Below the pieces are notes generated by a model. It did not search any database and was not told the DNA's origin. It was given only the letters and a program-made list of their open reading frames with translations. The position numbers and the translations under genes were made by a program. A DNA stretch of 64,000 bases from the NCBI GenBank assembly GCA_029783825.1, contig JAREIK010000801.1:9064891-9128890 (forward strand). The letters run 5' to 3'. Within the stretch, counting starts at the first letter, position 1. Each line of letters opens with the position of its first letter. This DNA comes from Sapria himalayana. Its lineage: Eukaryota; Streptophyta; Magnoliopsida; Malpighiales; Rafflesiaceae. Shown here piece after piece: positions 21,921 to 34,325 of this stretch.

Positions 21921-23100
21921 TTTTTTAGACCATCTACTTTAAACAATGGAAAAAAGGAAAGAAGATAGGAAGAACCAAGTAAAAATGCAAAAAACATGCC
22001 ACACTAACTATTCACTCACACACTTATTCATATATCAAGAAAAATAAAAGCAACTTTATCATATATAGCACATGTATATATAAACCAACCCTCATTATTT
22101 AACAAAAAAGGAGACATTTGGCAAAGGAGACTTAAAACAAAAATATTCATGTTTTGGTTCTATGTTAAGTGAAAATCTAAAAATATTCTTACTTTAATTA
22201 AAAAAAAAAATTAGTGCTTTCAAAAAACACTATCCATGAATCAACAATGTTTTTGGAAATATAGTTCAATAATGTTTCAAAGAATAAATGTTAATAGTGT
22301 TTTCGAAAATACTACACATAAATTATATTTATGTATTACCATTTTTTAAAACCTAAACCATTGTTTAAATCTTTTGTATTCAAAAATAATAAATTTTTAT
22401 TTTAATGGATATATATATATATATATATATATATTTGTGTGTCTGTATATTATTGAGTATAGATGACAATCACACACAACATAAAGACAAACATTCGAAC
22501 AAAATCTTATTGTTTCCAAAAACATAAGATTTCAACAAATCTATTATATTTATGATCTATTTGTAGTTTTTAATGAGATAATAGGGTTTTAAATTTTATT
22601 TTCAATGCATTGGACATGCATGCGTGTGTGGGTATGAGACAATAACTCATTTTTATTCTATTTATTTTTAGTTTATTTATTATTTTTTGAAAATTTTAAA
22701 AAGAAATATGAACGAATCACTTGTTGTAATAGTAATATGATTACTTTTCATTTTCATGAGTGAATCCTTCTTGCCCTTGCTCTCGATTTTCATCTTCTTC
22801 CATTGACATCAAAACTCTACAAGAAAAGCTCACATCCAAAATCTAACATCTAGTATTTAAGCAATTGAACTAGAATCTTGAAAGTGTTTCTCCTTTTCTT
22901 CTTCCTCCAATATGCTTCGTCCTCCAATATGCTTCTTCATTCTTCTAAACTCTATTAGGGTCTTCAAAATATATTTCATCAAAGTGATTCTCAATCTTAT
23001 AGATGCCATATAAAAAAATACCCAAATCTCAAAAAAAAAAAAAAAAAATTCAGATCTAGAGTTCAAATTCATCTTCTAAAAATTTCTTCAATATATTTAA
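21921..23100. other. AT-rich spacer, probably worn LTR sequence
   Basis: It lies just outside the primer-binding site of the minus-strand copia relic, so its left part should be the 5' LTR, but no clear right end was found. An (AT)n run sits at about 22408-22434. No gene is visible; matching sequence is at 36331-37470. Confidence 0.4.
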
Positions 23101-23650
23101 GTCCTAGTTCTACCTTAATTCCATTTATGTGGGAAACAACTATAACTTCTAGAGTATGAAGATGAAATAATAGATATTCCATCTCTGGAAAGTATAGAAC
23201 AGATTTGGGTGAAAGAACTAAAAAAGATGGATGCTAAAGTCCTACTATTTATCCAATAAGGAAAAAAATATATTCATTAGGATAATATGTTTCTCATGAG
23301 CTAAAGAGGCATGAGATATGCTACAAAAGGAATTCTGGGGAGACGAAATAGTTCGAGGAATAAATTTCAATCTTTTAGAAAAGACCTTGAAAATATCCTT
23401 GCATATTTTACTAGCATAAGAAAAGTAACCATACTCTCATGAAAAGGAATTAAGTCTATGAGATTTTCATCTTTCTCTATGTTTTATAGGTTTATAGTTT
23501 TTGGAAGACCTCCAGTTTCCATGTTTAAAACCTTCTTGAGTATGCACACATTTAGAAATAATGTGAAACTTCAATTAAAATGCAACTACAACAAAGTTTT
23601 GTGAATGTCTCAATAGTCTTTGTTCAAAGGACCTTAGTAAACTTAACAAC
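23101..23650 (+). pseudogene. Copia gag relic on the plus strand, unit 1
   Basis: It matches 37490-38070 but lacks about 80 bp around 23165. Conceptual translation shows WVKELKKMDAKVLLFIQ and an AKEA block, features of copia gag (UBN2 type). Several stops are present. Confidence 0.55.
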
Positions 23651-26600
23651 TCCTCTTTGCGTGTTGAGATAATTCCTTTGTCTTTTCAATTAAAACAATG
23701 ATGGGATCATACTTATCATTAAGACTGACATGTAATTCCTTTAAAAATTTCTTCTTTATAACATGTTCATCTTCATCATGCATCTTTCACTAGTTGATTA
23801 TCTCTACAATCTTTGAAAAAAAAACTCACTAAGATGAAAATGATTGTTGGTATAAATATAAACCTTAATCCTTCAATTATATGAAAATTAAAATTCGGTC
23901 AAAAGATTGTAGATACAAGGATCTTTAACATGATAGTGTTGGTTATGCCAATTACCGAATATCATTAGTTATTTAGTGATTATTCTTGATGTGTTTGTAT
24001 GAAAAGGAGCTTTAAATAGAATAATTTTATGAAATTTAAGCTTTGATGGATTATAATAAATAGTAGTGAAATTAGGTAGTTTTAATGTTTAAATGCAAAA
24101 TTTAGTGGAATTGTTGAGTAAGAGGAGAGAAAAAAGGCATCTAAAGTCATAACACTTCTCAAATTATGACTTCGTGATACATTCAAATATATATATAATA
24201 ATCTTGATATCTATTTTTGACCAAAATTCTATAAAATTAGTCTTGAAAATCTTCATATATCATGACTCTACTACCTCATTGAAACAATCATTTCAGTATG
24301 CTACATATTTTTTTTGGTTGTGATTTTATTTGGATTTGTAGCAATACGTGCTCTATAATATTTTAAATATTATGAAATTGATTTTATGTAATTGTATCCA
24401 TATACCCCACTAGTGCTAGTGTCTTCTCTAGTGCCATGATTTCTTATTCTAGAGCTACAAATACTAAGGTAAAATCCATTACAATTCTTTAATGCTGTGA
24501 CTTATGGTTACAAAAAGTTCTATAGAGTATTTACTCGAGTCATGGCTAGAGCTATAACTTTTTGCTCTAGAGCAACAGCCAAAGCCATATCCATTTTTAG
24601 TATTACTTTGAGTATAAAGGAGAAATGCATGAGGCATGGTCATTCCCAGCACAGTGACTTCATGTTATAGAGGAGAAATGAATGAGTCATGATCATTCTC
24701 AGGTCCACAACTTTGTGTTATAGAAAGGAAATGCAAGAGCTATAGTTATTCACAATACCATTAATTTGTGTTATATAAGATAAATATATGAGCCACAACT
24801 ATTCCAAATGTCAAGAAAATCTAATAAAAGAATGTGACCAAAGGCATAGTTATCAACAATTCTATGACTTTATACCTAAAAATTCAATTATTTCTAGTGT
24901 TGTCCATTTCTACCTAAAAATGCATCAAGACACATGAGTATAAAAGAGAGATTTATACCTAAATCAAAAAATGAGAGAGAGAAAAGTTATTTAATAGAGA
25001 GGAAGACCATGCAGAGGTTGTAAAGTGAATAAAAATAAGAGGAATCCATGAGTAAAAAAAAAGACACAAGGCAAAGAATAAATCCTAATAGAGGCATGAA
25101 TTTTGACCACCCACTTAGTAGTAAATCTAGGCACACTACATTAGAATTTAGGGTTTAAGATTTTGAATCCTAGATTCTCTTGAGAAATATCATTTATAAC
25201 CCAAAAATCCATGAAATATATTTTGAATCATCTCATGTGAATTCCTCCTAATTGTTAGGCTAAATCGAGGTATAAGGTTGGTATATTTTATTATGTATGG
25301 TGGATATATAATTAATGAACTATGTGTTTTGTTAGTGTTTTAGTTTGGTTATTGATAGATATGATTTTTATTTAGAATTGAAATTAAGATTTTACTATTG
25401 GTAGGTTTGTGCACGTCTTCATAGTAGATGGTAATAGGTAGTCATATAGCACACTCATGTGTAATGGTAGGAATAAAGTAAAACTTCTTTTGACCATGAT
25501 ATGAGAGATAAAATTATACATCAAAACTAATAATTGTGATAAAATTAATCATCGAGAGTATGATGCTTATGAAGCCAAAATAATGAACTTTTTTATTAGC
25601 CAATCCATGATGTATAACATAGATGAACTGACCCTCAATTGATGTGGGGATTTTATAGAATAAGTTAACAAGTATGTCTCTATTAATGTGTAAATTATAT
25701 GTAATCAAAGTGGATGGTGATAGGTAAACCATGCGACATGAATGAGTGTAGGTGACTTATATGGTGGTGAGAGTCATGTGATTTACTTTCTATCATATGA
25801 CTGTTACTTATGACATTTTAGGAAATATGTATGTCAATTATTATGAGTATACTGTATACAAAGCTAAAAGTATAAATATATTTAATGCTATGTCATTTCT
25901 CATCTTTTTGATGCATAAGATTAGAGTATAAAAATGCAAATACGAAATAATTATTATGGACAATTAGTAAGTTGCCTAAATAGTGTGAATATGTGAATAA
26001 CTCTCGAGTAGGAATGATTTATTATTTTGATGATAAAATATTGAGGTGACAATCATGAGCGATTATTATTGGGGAGGACCCAATAGGTGATAATCACTTT
26101 GTATGCCAATGAGACACTAAGACATTACTATAATATTCTAAACTTTAGTCTGCAACCAAAATAATAAAAATCAAGCTACATAAATATTCCATTATACATA
26201 ATTTTATAGACCAACCATATAATTTAAGAGTTATACCAAAAACCATGTTTTATCTAGCTAGAGTATTAGTTGAATAACTGTTAGGTAATCAAACTAATTA
26301 TATAACTTGTATGGGATAGGTATCTAGACAAAGGTTCAATTTACTTCATGTATGACCTATTATTATGACTTTATTACTCCACCTAATTTAAACTATTAGG
26401 TGGCATTCCAAAAAACTCATTATTGAGAGTATCTCATTAATTGAGATCTACAAGTGTATGGGTCATACAAGTAGTATTATGAACTTTCATATAGACATCA
26501 ATTTCATAGGAATATATTTGTAATTTGGCTATTCAATAAGAGATAAAATATTTTCAATAAAATGGATACACAGATTGTTAAATAATTTTAGGTACATGGT

Positions 26601-29600
26601 TTGTTCATTAAATTTATATGACACTGTTAAGTCGCTAGCCATATTTTATGGTAGACAAAAAAATAAGATTTGGGTGTTGTGCAATAAACCCTTTTCCTAA
26701 CGACACACAAAATAATTTTCATTATTGATTCCTTCCCACATGTGGTCCCCTCATAGTTTTCCCCTTAGTATGTCTTCACCGAGATGACAATTTATCCATA
26801 TATGAGAGTCATTTATAATATCATACCTTTTATGAAACTTTGTCTTGTTTGTAATGGTTGCTTGGTATGCACACTCTTATTCTATAGCTTACACTATCAT
26901 AAAAGCTAAATATCGACATAGTTTATAAGTATTTATATGTTTAGCTTCATAAGTGCTATACTCACACAATTAATGTATATTTCACTTTAGTTTCAAAGAT
27001 GAGAACCATATGAGCAAAAGTAGCTCACAAGAAGATCACTATTTTATGAGTCATGACATACTCATGCTTTTCCGAATGATTGTCTGCCACCTTCCTCCTC
27101 GATAATGATTCGACTCACACACTAAAGATGAAATCCTTAAAAGAATATTTTATATAATGTCAATCCTAATCGAGAACCAATCCCTCAACGATGTATACAA
27201 TAGATTGACATGTAAAACTATTCATACTTTCGCTTTGTAAGCTCCATAATCATGACAATTACATATCCATAATTTAGAATTTAACTTATAAGTTTATCTC
27301 ATGCATCAAAATTAAAAGGACTATTAATATATTACTATATTATGCATGAGTGAGCTTAATGATTTACCTATTACTATCCATAATGATAACCTTGCAAGAA
27401 CCCAAAATTAGGCGAAACCATAATTCAAGTTTTATTTAGGCAATATCCATAAATCCATAACTTAAAATAAATCAAATAATTAATGCAACCATAATCCAAA
27501 CCAAATACTTCACACAATTAAAATTATACAAATCCAAGACCATGCTAATTTTATATAAATTTTAGTATCTATTTCTAGAATAGGATTTTAGAGCAGCATC
27601 TTTCAACTTTAGGAATTGACATTAATCGTGCAATCCTTGTTTGCTTGTAGAACCTCAAGGAAGTGCAAAATTTAACTCTAGGGTTTGTAGTTGTCATGAC
27701 TCTTCTTGTTGCATGAGGGAGAAGGAGATGAAATGAGATATCTCTCAAATTTTCTCTAACTTACACTTTTAACTTGGGTGGCTTTACATTATCCTAAGTA
27801 GAAAGTCATGACCTTTAGAAGAAAATTATAACTTTGGTCTTCCTCTCTTCAAATTTAGGTTTGTACTCTTGAAAATGGCTATAATTCTATTCAACTTCTT
27901 GATTTTTGTATAATACCAAGTTGTGGCACTGATAATGACTATGACTTGAGTCTAATCTTTCTATAATACAAAGTTGTAGTAATGTGAAATAGCTACAACT
28001 TTATGCTTTCATCATTTGATTTTTATCTCATACCTAATGGTGACCTCTATTAGTTATATTATTTGAATGTTGTAAGTTATGATGATTTGAGATATTATAA
28101 GTGCCATGAAAAGATATCATTTGATAGTTCTTATCTAACCTTTAATTCATTATTTGAATATATAATTTCTGAATTACTTATTGAGAAAGGAAGAGTGAAT
28201 AAAGTAGAAGAAGAATGAGCAAGACAACTCAAAATAAGATTTGAAGATACTAACTTGAGATTGCTTAAAGAAAGTACCACAATAGAATCTCTATCGGCTA
28301 AAATTAATATATTTGATGGCGAGAAGGGGGTCAAGGAGAGGCTAAAGGGGTCACAACATTTCTTAAAGTCATGGCCAAAAGAAATAAAAAATTGGTCATT
28401 CAATATCATAGATCTTTGTAGAGAATATTATTAATATAATTTTTTATATAGTTTCATTACAAAATACTTAAAATAGAAGAAGAAAATAAGTACAAGATTA
28501 CATGAAGAAGCTAGCATAGACTACATAGATTATAGATTGAGGCAATAGATTTAGTGAAGGTCTAACTATGAATATTAAATATAGCATTATGTATAGAATT
28601 ACAACCATTCCTAATAGCATAGTAATCTAATAAAAGGAATAGACCAAAGCCATGACCATCTATAAAGACATAACTTTGTGTTATATAGTTATAAGGCTAA
28701 AGCCATACCCATTTCCCAGTGCTGCAACTTCCTACTTGAAAACACACACATACACTTGAGTATAAAATCAAGACTTAGATCTAAATCCAAAAAAAAAAAA
28801 GATATAATCATCATAAAATTGAGAGGATGACCATTGAGAGGTCATGAAAGTGACAAAAAAAATAGCAGGGAATAAGGATCCACTAGAATGGAGGGATGTG
28901 AGGCACAAGCTTAAATCTTAATTGTGGGATTAGGGATTAGGGTGAAATTTCCGACACCCCATTTAGGGGTAGATCAAGGTGCATAATATGTGAATTGTGG
29001 ATTTAGGATTCTGAATCCTAGATTCACATGAAAATTATCACTGAGAACCCAAAATTCCCCAAGATGTATTATACATCATTTCATGTGATTTTCTTCCTAA
29101 TGTCAAGCTAAATTGAGGTTTTAGGTTGATGTATTTTGTTATACCCGATGAATATATGCTTGGTGAACTTTATATCTTGTTTGTGTCGTGGTTTGGTTAT
29201 AGATTAATATTGTGTTTATTTAAAATTGAAATTAAGATTTTACTATTGGTATGTTTGTACGTGTGTTATTGATAGATGGTGATATATAATTATTCATCAT
29301 CCAAAATATAGAATAAAACTATTTATTTTAGGATTTTTTTCATGATGTATTTGTAAAGGAAAAAGTTTTAAAATGAATAATTTTAATAACTTGTATTTTT
29401 TAGGAATATGATGAATTTTAGTGAATTTGGAGAATTTTTGGGGTGAAATAAAGACTAGGTTTATTGTTGAGAAGGAGATGTGTGGAAAGTCATGTAAATT
29501 TATTATATTTATTGTGTTATGACTTTGTTATACCTCATTGAGCCATAGGATAATTTTTATATCCATTATTGGCTAAAACTCTACCCAAATAGTCATATCA

Positions 29601-30346
29601 ATCTTTGTATGCCACTACTATACCTTTTTTTGACTAAATTATATTACTATACAACACATTTTTTTCGGCTACAAAATTTTCTTGATGTAGCAGCTGAACT
29701 AGCTCATATTGATTTTTATGACTATAACATTAATTTCTTGATGGAGTAACTATACATTCCATAGGTGCTCAAAGGCACTATAAGCCTACAATACCATGAT
29801 TTTTCCTTATATAACCGAATAAGCCCAAGGTTTAAGCTATAGTGGTATTTTTATCACCCTGACTATTAGCTATAAAATTTTGTAAGATAGAAATACTCGA
29901 GCTATAGCCATTTCATTTGCCTCAACCTTTGCTCTAGATAAATGACAAAAGTCTTAACATATTCTCAGTGTTGCAACTTTGGGTTAGAGATGCAAAATAT
30001 ACAAGTTATGGCCATTTCCATTACTGTGACTTATGGTTATAAAGGGAAAATGTGTCATTACAGCCATTCTCAACACCACATCCATCTAATACAAGAAATA
30101 AGCCAAAGCCACATCTCATTCATAAAGCTATGACTTTGTCTTCAAGAGATAAAATATGTAGTCACTATTATTGATAACACTAAGGAATTATACGGCAAGA
30201 AAGAGATGTTGGACTTTGTTATAATATCTAATTTTATGATCAAGCACATCCCAAAAGCTAGTTTGGTGAGGATCTCATCCAATTTTATTCCACAATTATT
30301 CTAGTCATACAAGTAATAATGTAGACATATATTCTAAATATTGATC
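23651..30346. other. AT-rich repeat tract of unit 1
   Basis: No reading frame can be supported. A family of related segments recurs here. One run (about 23940-25480) includes ATGACTCTACTACCTCATTG and GATTTTACTATTGG. A second run lies at about 28480-30200, with its two halves in the opposite order. Both are also present in unit 2. A part at 26520-28880 is absent from unit 2. Pieces may be LTRs of a long-dead retrotransposon. Confidence 0.5.
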
Positions 30347-30914
30347 TAAAGGTGTCAATTGGTCAATGTTGTGCCAAACATGACCCATTAGAGTGTGGCA
30401 CGACCTTACTATCATGTCGTGCAAGACACGAACACAATATGATTCATATGTCATGCCCAACATAGTATGGGAACTAGTCAATTGGTCTAGCTGGTATAGC
30501 TGGCCTGCATTATGCATGCCCATGCTGGGCTATGCTGGGCAATGAGTGGGTAATGCTGGTTTGGGCTAGATCAGGCTAGCTTAGTGTAACATGAACTAGC
30601 ATTTTCCCCCTAATAAGATTTATGAAATATGATTATTTAATTTTATTTAAATTAAAAGATTAATGTGTTAATCTAATAAAAATATATCAAAATTTAAAAT
30701 GATAAAACTATAAAGTACAATCTAAACCAATTTCTAATATAATATATATTGCTTATATTAATAAATAATAGTACACAAATCAAAATATAAAATAAATCAA
30801 CATAAAAAAATAAGCACTAGCACTATAGCACAATATAAATATCAAATGAATCAAGAATCATCAATGATCAATTAGTATATATGGTATGATACCATGGATA
30901 AAGATATTTATATT

Positions 30915-31121
30915 TGTAAATGCTTAAGTATTTTTCTGGTAGAAATAGCCAGTCATGTTGAATGATTAGTGAACCACATTATATTGTGTTTTCTGCTGTG
31001 GATTGTGTGTGTTATGGTTTTGTATATTGTCGTAGTTGTGGATATCTATATCCCTTGTTGTTTCTTCTTCTTCCTTCTTGAATCTATAAAATCACAAACC
31101 TTGCAAGCAAAATTTCCAACA
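30915..31121 (+). repeat. Possible solo LTR
   Basis: About 207 bp beginning TGTAAATGC and ending TTCCAACA, with an end segment typical of copia LTRs. It is present in unit 2 only, at the spot where the hAT C-terminus is lost. No 5-bp duplication is visible, so a deletion accompanied or followed insertion. Confidence 0.35.
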
Positions 31122-31439
31122 AGATGGAATGGTCGACTATTACTTTAAGCACATGATTTTCATCTGTATATTCATATTACTAAGTGTCGGGTCATCTCTA
31201 AACGTCCTAAATATGCTACTAATATTGCATATGTACTTGAGTATGATGCAAGTTGTGTGAGTATAAACTGATGAACACATATTCTTTATGTCATAAAAAA
31301 TATTTTGGAATTTCATAAATGAAATTCCTTTAGCCAAGTCAGCATCGTCAATAATAAGTGAGTTATTTTTACTATTGACATAATAGGATATTACATGTTC
31401 GTATCAAATACACGACTCTAACATAATATATTTGTAATT

Positions 31440-32268
31440 TAGAGGTGTCAACTAGGCTAGGCTGGCCCGGTCTGGCATGAGGCACGACACAATTCGACCG
31501 TGTCTGGGCCGGCACAGCATGGAAATTTCTTGTGCCCGTGCCCGTGCCGTGCCTATCCACGGTACCAATCGTGCCGTGCCTATCCACGGCACCAATCGTG
31601 CCGTGCCTATCCACGGCACCAATCGTGCCGAGGCCAACCATGCCTCGTGACGTGCATGGCCCGACAAGGTACCATGGCTCATTGGCATGGTATCTCGGCA
31701 TGAGTCAAGAAACCAAACTAGCGGTAGAAACTAAGCATGACGGGCGAGGCTCGTCAAGCCCCAATAGTGAAGAAGAATCGCGGCAGAAGGGCGGTCCAGC
31801 GGCGCACCACCAAACCCTAATTTTTTTTTAAATTAGGGTTCCACCCGACCTGGCCAAACCTGGGAGATTCATGCTACGGGCCCGTGCTGGGCTGACATCC
31901 ACAAAACCGTGACGAGCAAGGCTCGACATAGTTATTATATCGTGACATGCCCGGCTCGGCACGGTATCATGGCCCATTGGCACGGTATCTCGGCATGAGT
32001 CAAGAAACCACACCAGCAGCATAAACTGAGCATGACGGGCGAGGCTCTTCGAGCTCCAATAGTGAAGAAGAATCGTGGCAGGAGGGCGGTCCGGTGGCGC
32101 ACCGCCAAACCCTAATTTTTTTTTAAATTAGGGTTCCGCCCAACTGGGCCGAACCTGGCGGATTCGTGCCACAGGTCCGTGCCGGGCTAGGCATGTCACG
32201 GTATAGTAACCATGCCATGTCTGGCCCAGCACGGAAGCATGGTTGGGCTGGCTAAACATAGACCTCTA
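31440..32268. mobile_element. hAT-type MITE with internal repeats
   Basis: 829 bp with inverted ends TAGAGGTGTC / GACCTCTA. Flanks are TTGTAATT on the left and GTGTAATT on the right (7 of 8 matching), the 8-bp duplication expected for hAT. Unit 1 has the empty site TTGTAATTC at 17699-17707. It is non-coding and GC-rich relative to its surroundings. It contains a 27-bp tandem repeat and two 295-bp-spaced direct repeats of about 240 bp. Confidence 0.88.
31543..31630. repeat. 27-bp tandem repeat, 3.3 copies
   Basis: The unit starts CGTGCCGTGCCTATCCACGG and repeats at 31543, 31570 and 31597, with a partial fourth copy. Copies differ by a single base (GGTACC versus GGCACC). Confidence 0.95.
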
Positions 32269-33311
32269 GTGTAATTCTAATGGTATCTCACATTCGATTA
32301 GAATTTCTTCTTTTTTAGACCTATAGACAAACATAGACTACCAAACTCTTGTTGTATATGAAGCATGTGAATATATTTTAGTAAGGTACATATGTTTTCT
32401 AAAATGATGACACACACCTTCATCACTGCTTGTACTATAAGATTAATGATGTGACACATGCATCTAACATCGAAAATTATTCCTAATGGTCAATCTCTAA
32501 TATTTCTAATAAACATATTAATCACTACTCTATTGTTAGATTTATTATAGAATGTGATACTAAGTATTTTATATTCTTTTAAGATTTTCATCAAGCACTC
32601 AAAAATGGCTGGGCCATTATGATGATGAAGAATCTATGAGAATCCGAATTTTTTTTATGTAGTGTCCATTTAGAATCTACATAGTGGCCGGTTAGACATG
32701 CATAAGATGCATCATCATAACTAGTCTAGATATCGGACGTCATGGATACCACTCCACGATAATCCCTAAATTTATTAATTATTATTTCTTTTTCTAAGTT
32801 ATAGTATTGTAGTATCTCGTTCCTAGAAGTAGACCTAGAAATCCTATGATATGTATGCTGAATATATGTCTTCATAATAATATCCCTAGATCATCTAAAA
32901 ACCTAATCGGAAGACCTATCTTGGTGATCAGTTTGACTATGTTTTCCCCCCCTAACTTGTTAGGGATCAACAATGAGGTTGAACTGGATCCAGCCTCAAA
33001 AAAACTCACTATTGAGTTGAATTTGCCTAGGATCTACTGCACCATATTTTTTAGTGCATAGTTTGACATGCCTCTTAAGGTGCCCAGTCCGACATGAATT
33101 CTTATAGTTTAAAATTTTTTTATAATATTTGCACTGTGTCGATTCTTCTTCGGTATCCCCAATATTTTTTTGTTGTATTATATTAAAGTGTGTCTAAACT
33201 ACTGATGTTCTTCTCGATTTTAGTTTTTTAGATGTTTGGGTAGAGACGACCGAAGAAACCAAAGTTTCGGCTGCCTCGGACCTTTTCGATTCTTTTTTCT
33301 TTGATACCACT

Positions 33312-34325
33312 TGTTGTGGATTGACCGATATACAACCTGAAAACCAAGATTAGATTTGAACTATTCTCGTTCCAACAAAATCAATAAATTTGACACTATT
33401 TTATTTTTAAATTTTTGTCCATTTGAAAATTTACCCAAAATATTTAGTAATTCCTAATAATGTTTCGAGTTTATAGATTTAATGTCCGAAATACATAAAG
33501 ATATATTTATATATATTAAACTATAAAATATTATAACATGAACACACAATTATAAACAAATATTTTGCCCCAAAAAATGACAGAATATTCATAATTATAA
33601 TCATACAATTTAAAATGTCTCAGAGTCCAAAAATACTCAAATCAAGAATGAAATTTAAATGAAATGAAAACACCTTGAATAGTGTATTTTAATTTCTTTG
33701 GATCAGATGTTTTTTGAAGATCTTCGAGCATCCATGAACATAGCATAAACACAACAAGAAAAATCTTCTCATGAACACCGTATAAACCACACACGAACAC
33801 TATATGAATACCACACAAACTCTTGTTCTTCCTCCACATGCCCTTGAATAGAATAAAATGAGAAATACATTGTTCATTCTCTCTACAAATTATTAAATAA
33901 GCTTAGCTTAAACTTATGTAATAATTATTATAGAAGAAAAATGTTGCATAGAAGAAAAATCCCCATTGGGGATGAGAGCATTCTCATTTTTTAAATATCC
34001 TAAAGACCTAGAATAACGCACCATATGCACACTAAGCTTTCTAGCTTTTTTTATTTTTTCGAAATGTCACTATGCATGACTTTTGAAAAATTTTCAGCCA
34101 TGCATGACACAACCTGCATCTTTCCACCCCCTTTGATATTTTTTTTCAATACAAGTTTTTATATATAAAAAGGCTTTCTATTTTATTTTATTGTTATTTA
34201 CACGTCATGTAAATGTGTGCACTTATACTTTTATTTAAATTAAATTAATAATAAAAATCAAAACTAAACAAAATTAAATTAATCTCAAACCAAAATAAAA
34301 CCAACATGGTCTGCCCAAACCCGAG
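33312..34325 (-). repeat. Long LTR, unit 2
   Basis: Starts TGTTGTGGATTGACC next to a primer-binding-site-like TGATACCA (plus strand). It matches 18767-19912 over its length and ends at the copia integrase boundary near CCCGAGTAG. Confidence 0.5.

Larger units (their letters stand above)
16074..30346. repeat. Unit 1 of a tandemly repeated composite transposon block
   Basis: The block runs from one hAT left end to the next: hAT relic, LTR, copia gag-pro-int (minus), copia gag (plus), then AT-rich repeats. The same order, with clear sequence similarity, recurs in 30347-42026. Unit 1 is about 2.6 kb longer, mainly because 26520-28880 has no counterpart in unit 2. Confidence 0.85.
30347..33311 (-). 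pseudogene. hAT transposase relic, unit 2
   Basis: Left terminus TAAAGGTGTCAATTGG. The BED finger at about 33040-33150 is better preserved than in unit 1 (QCKYYKKIL...TGHLKRHVKLC). A central block at 31140-31337 matches 17440-17640. The C-terminal dimerisation part is missing, replaced around 30915-31121 by LTR-like sequence. A MITE splits the middle. Non-functional. Confidence 0.75.

Noticed and set aside
31500..31831. Frames of 67-99 codons with a repeated nine-residue motif
   Set aside because: They come from the 27-bp tandem repeat inside a non-coding MITE.
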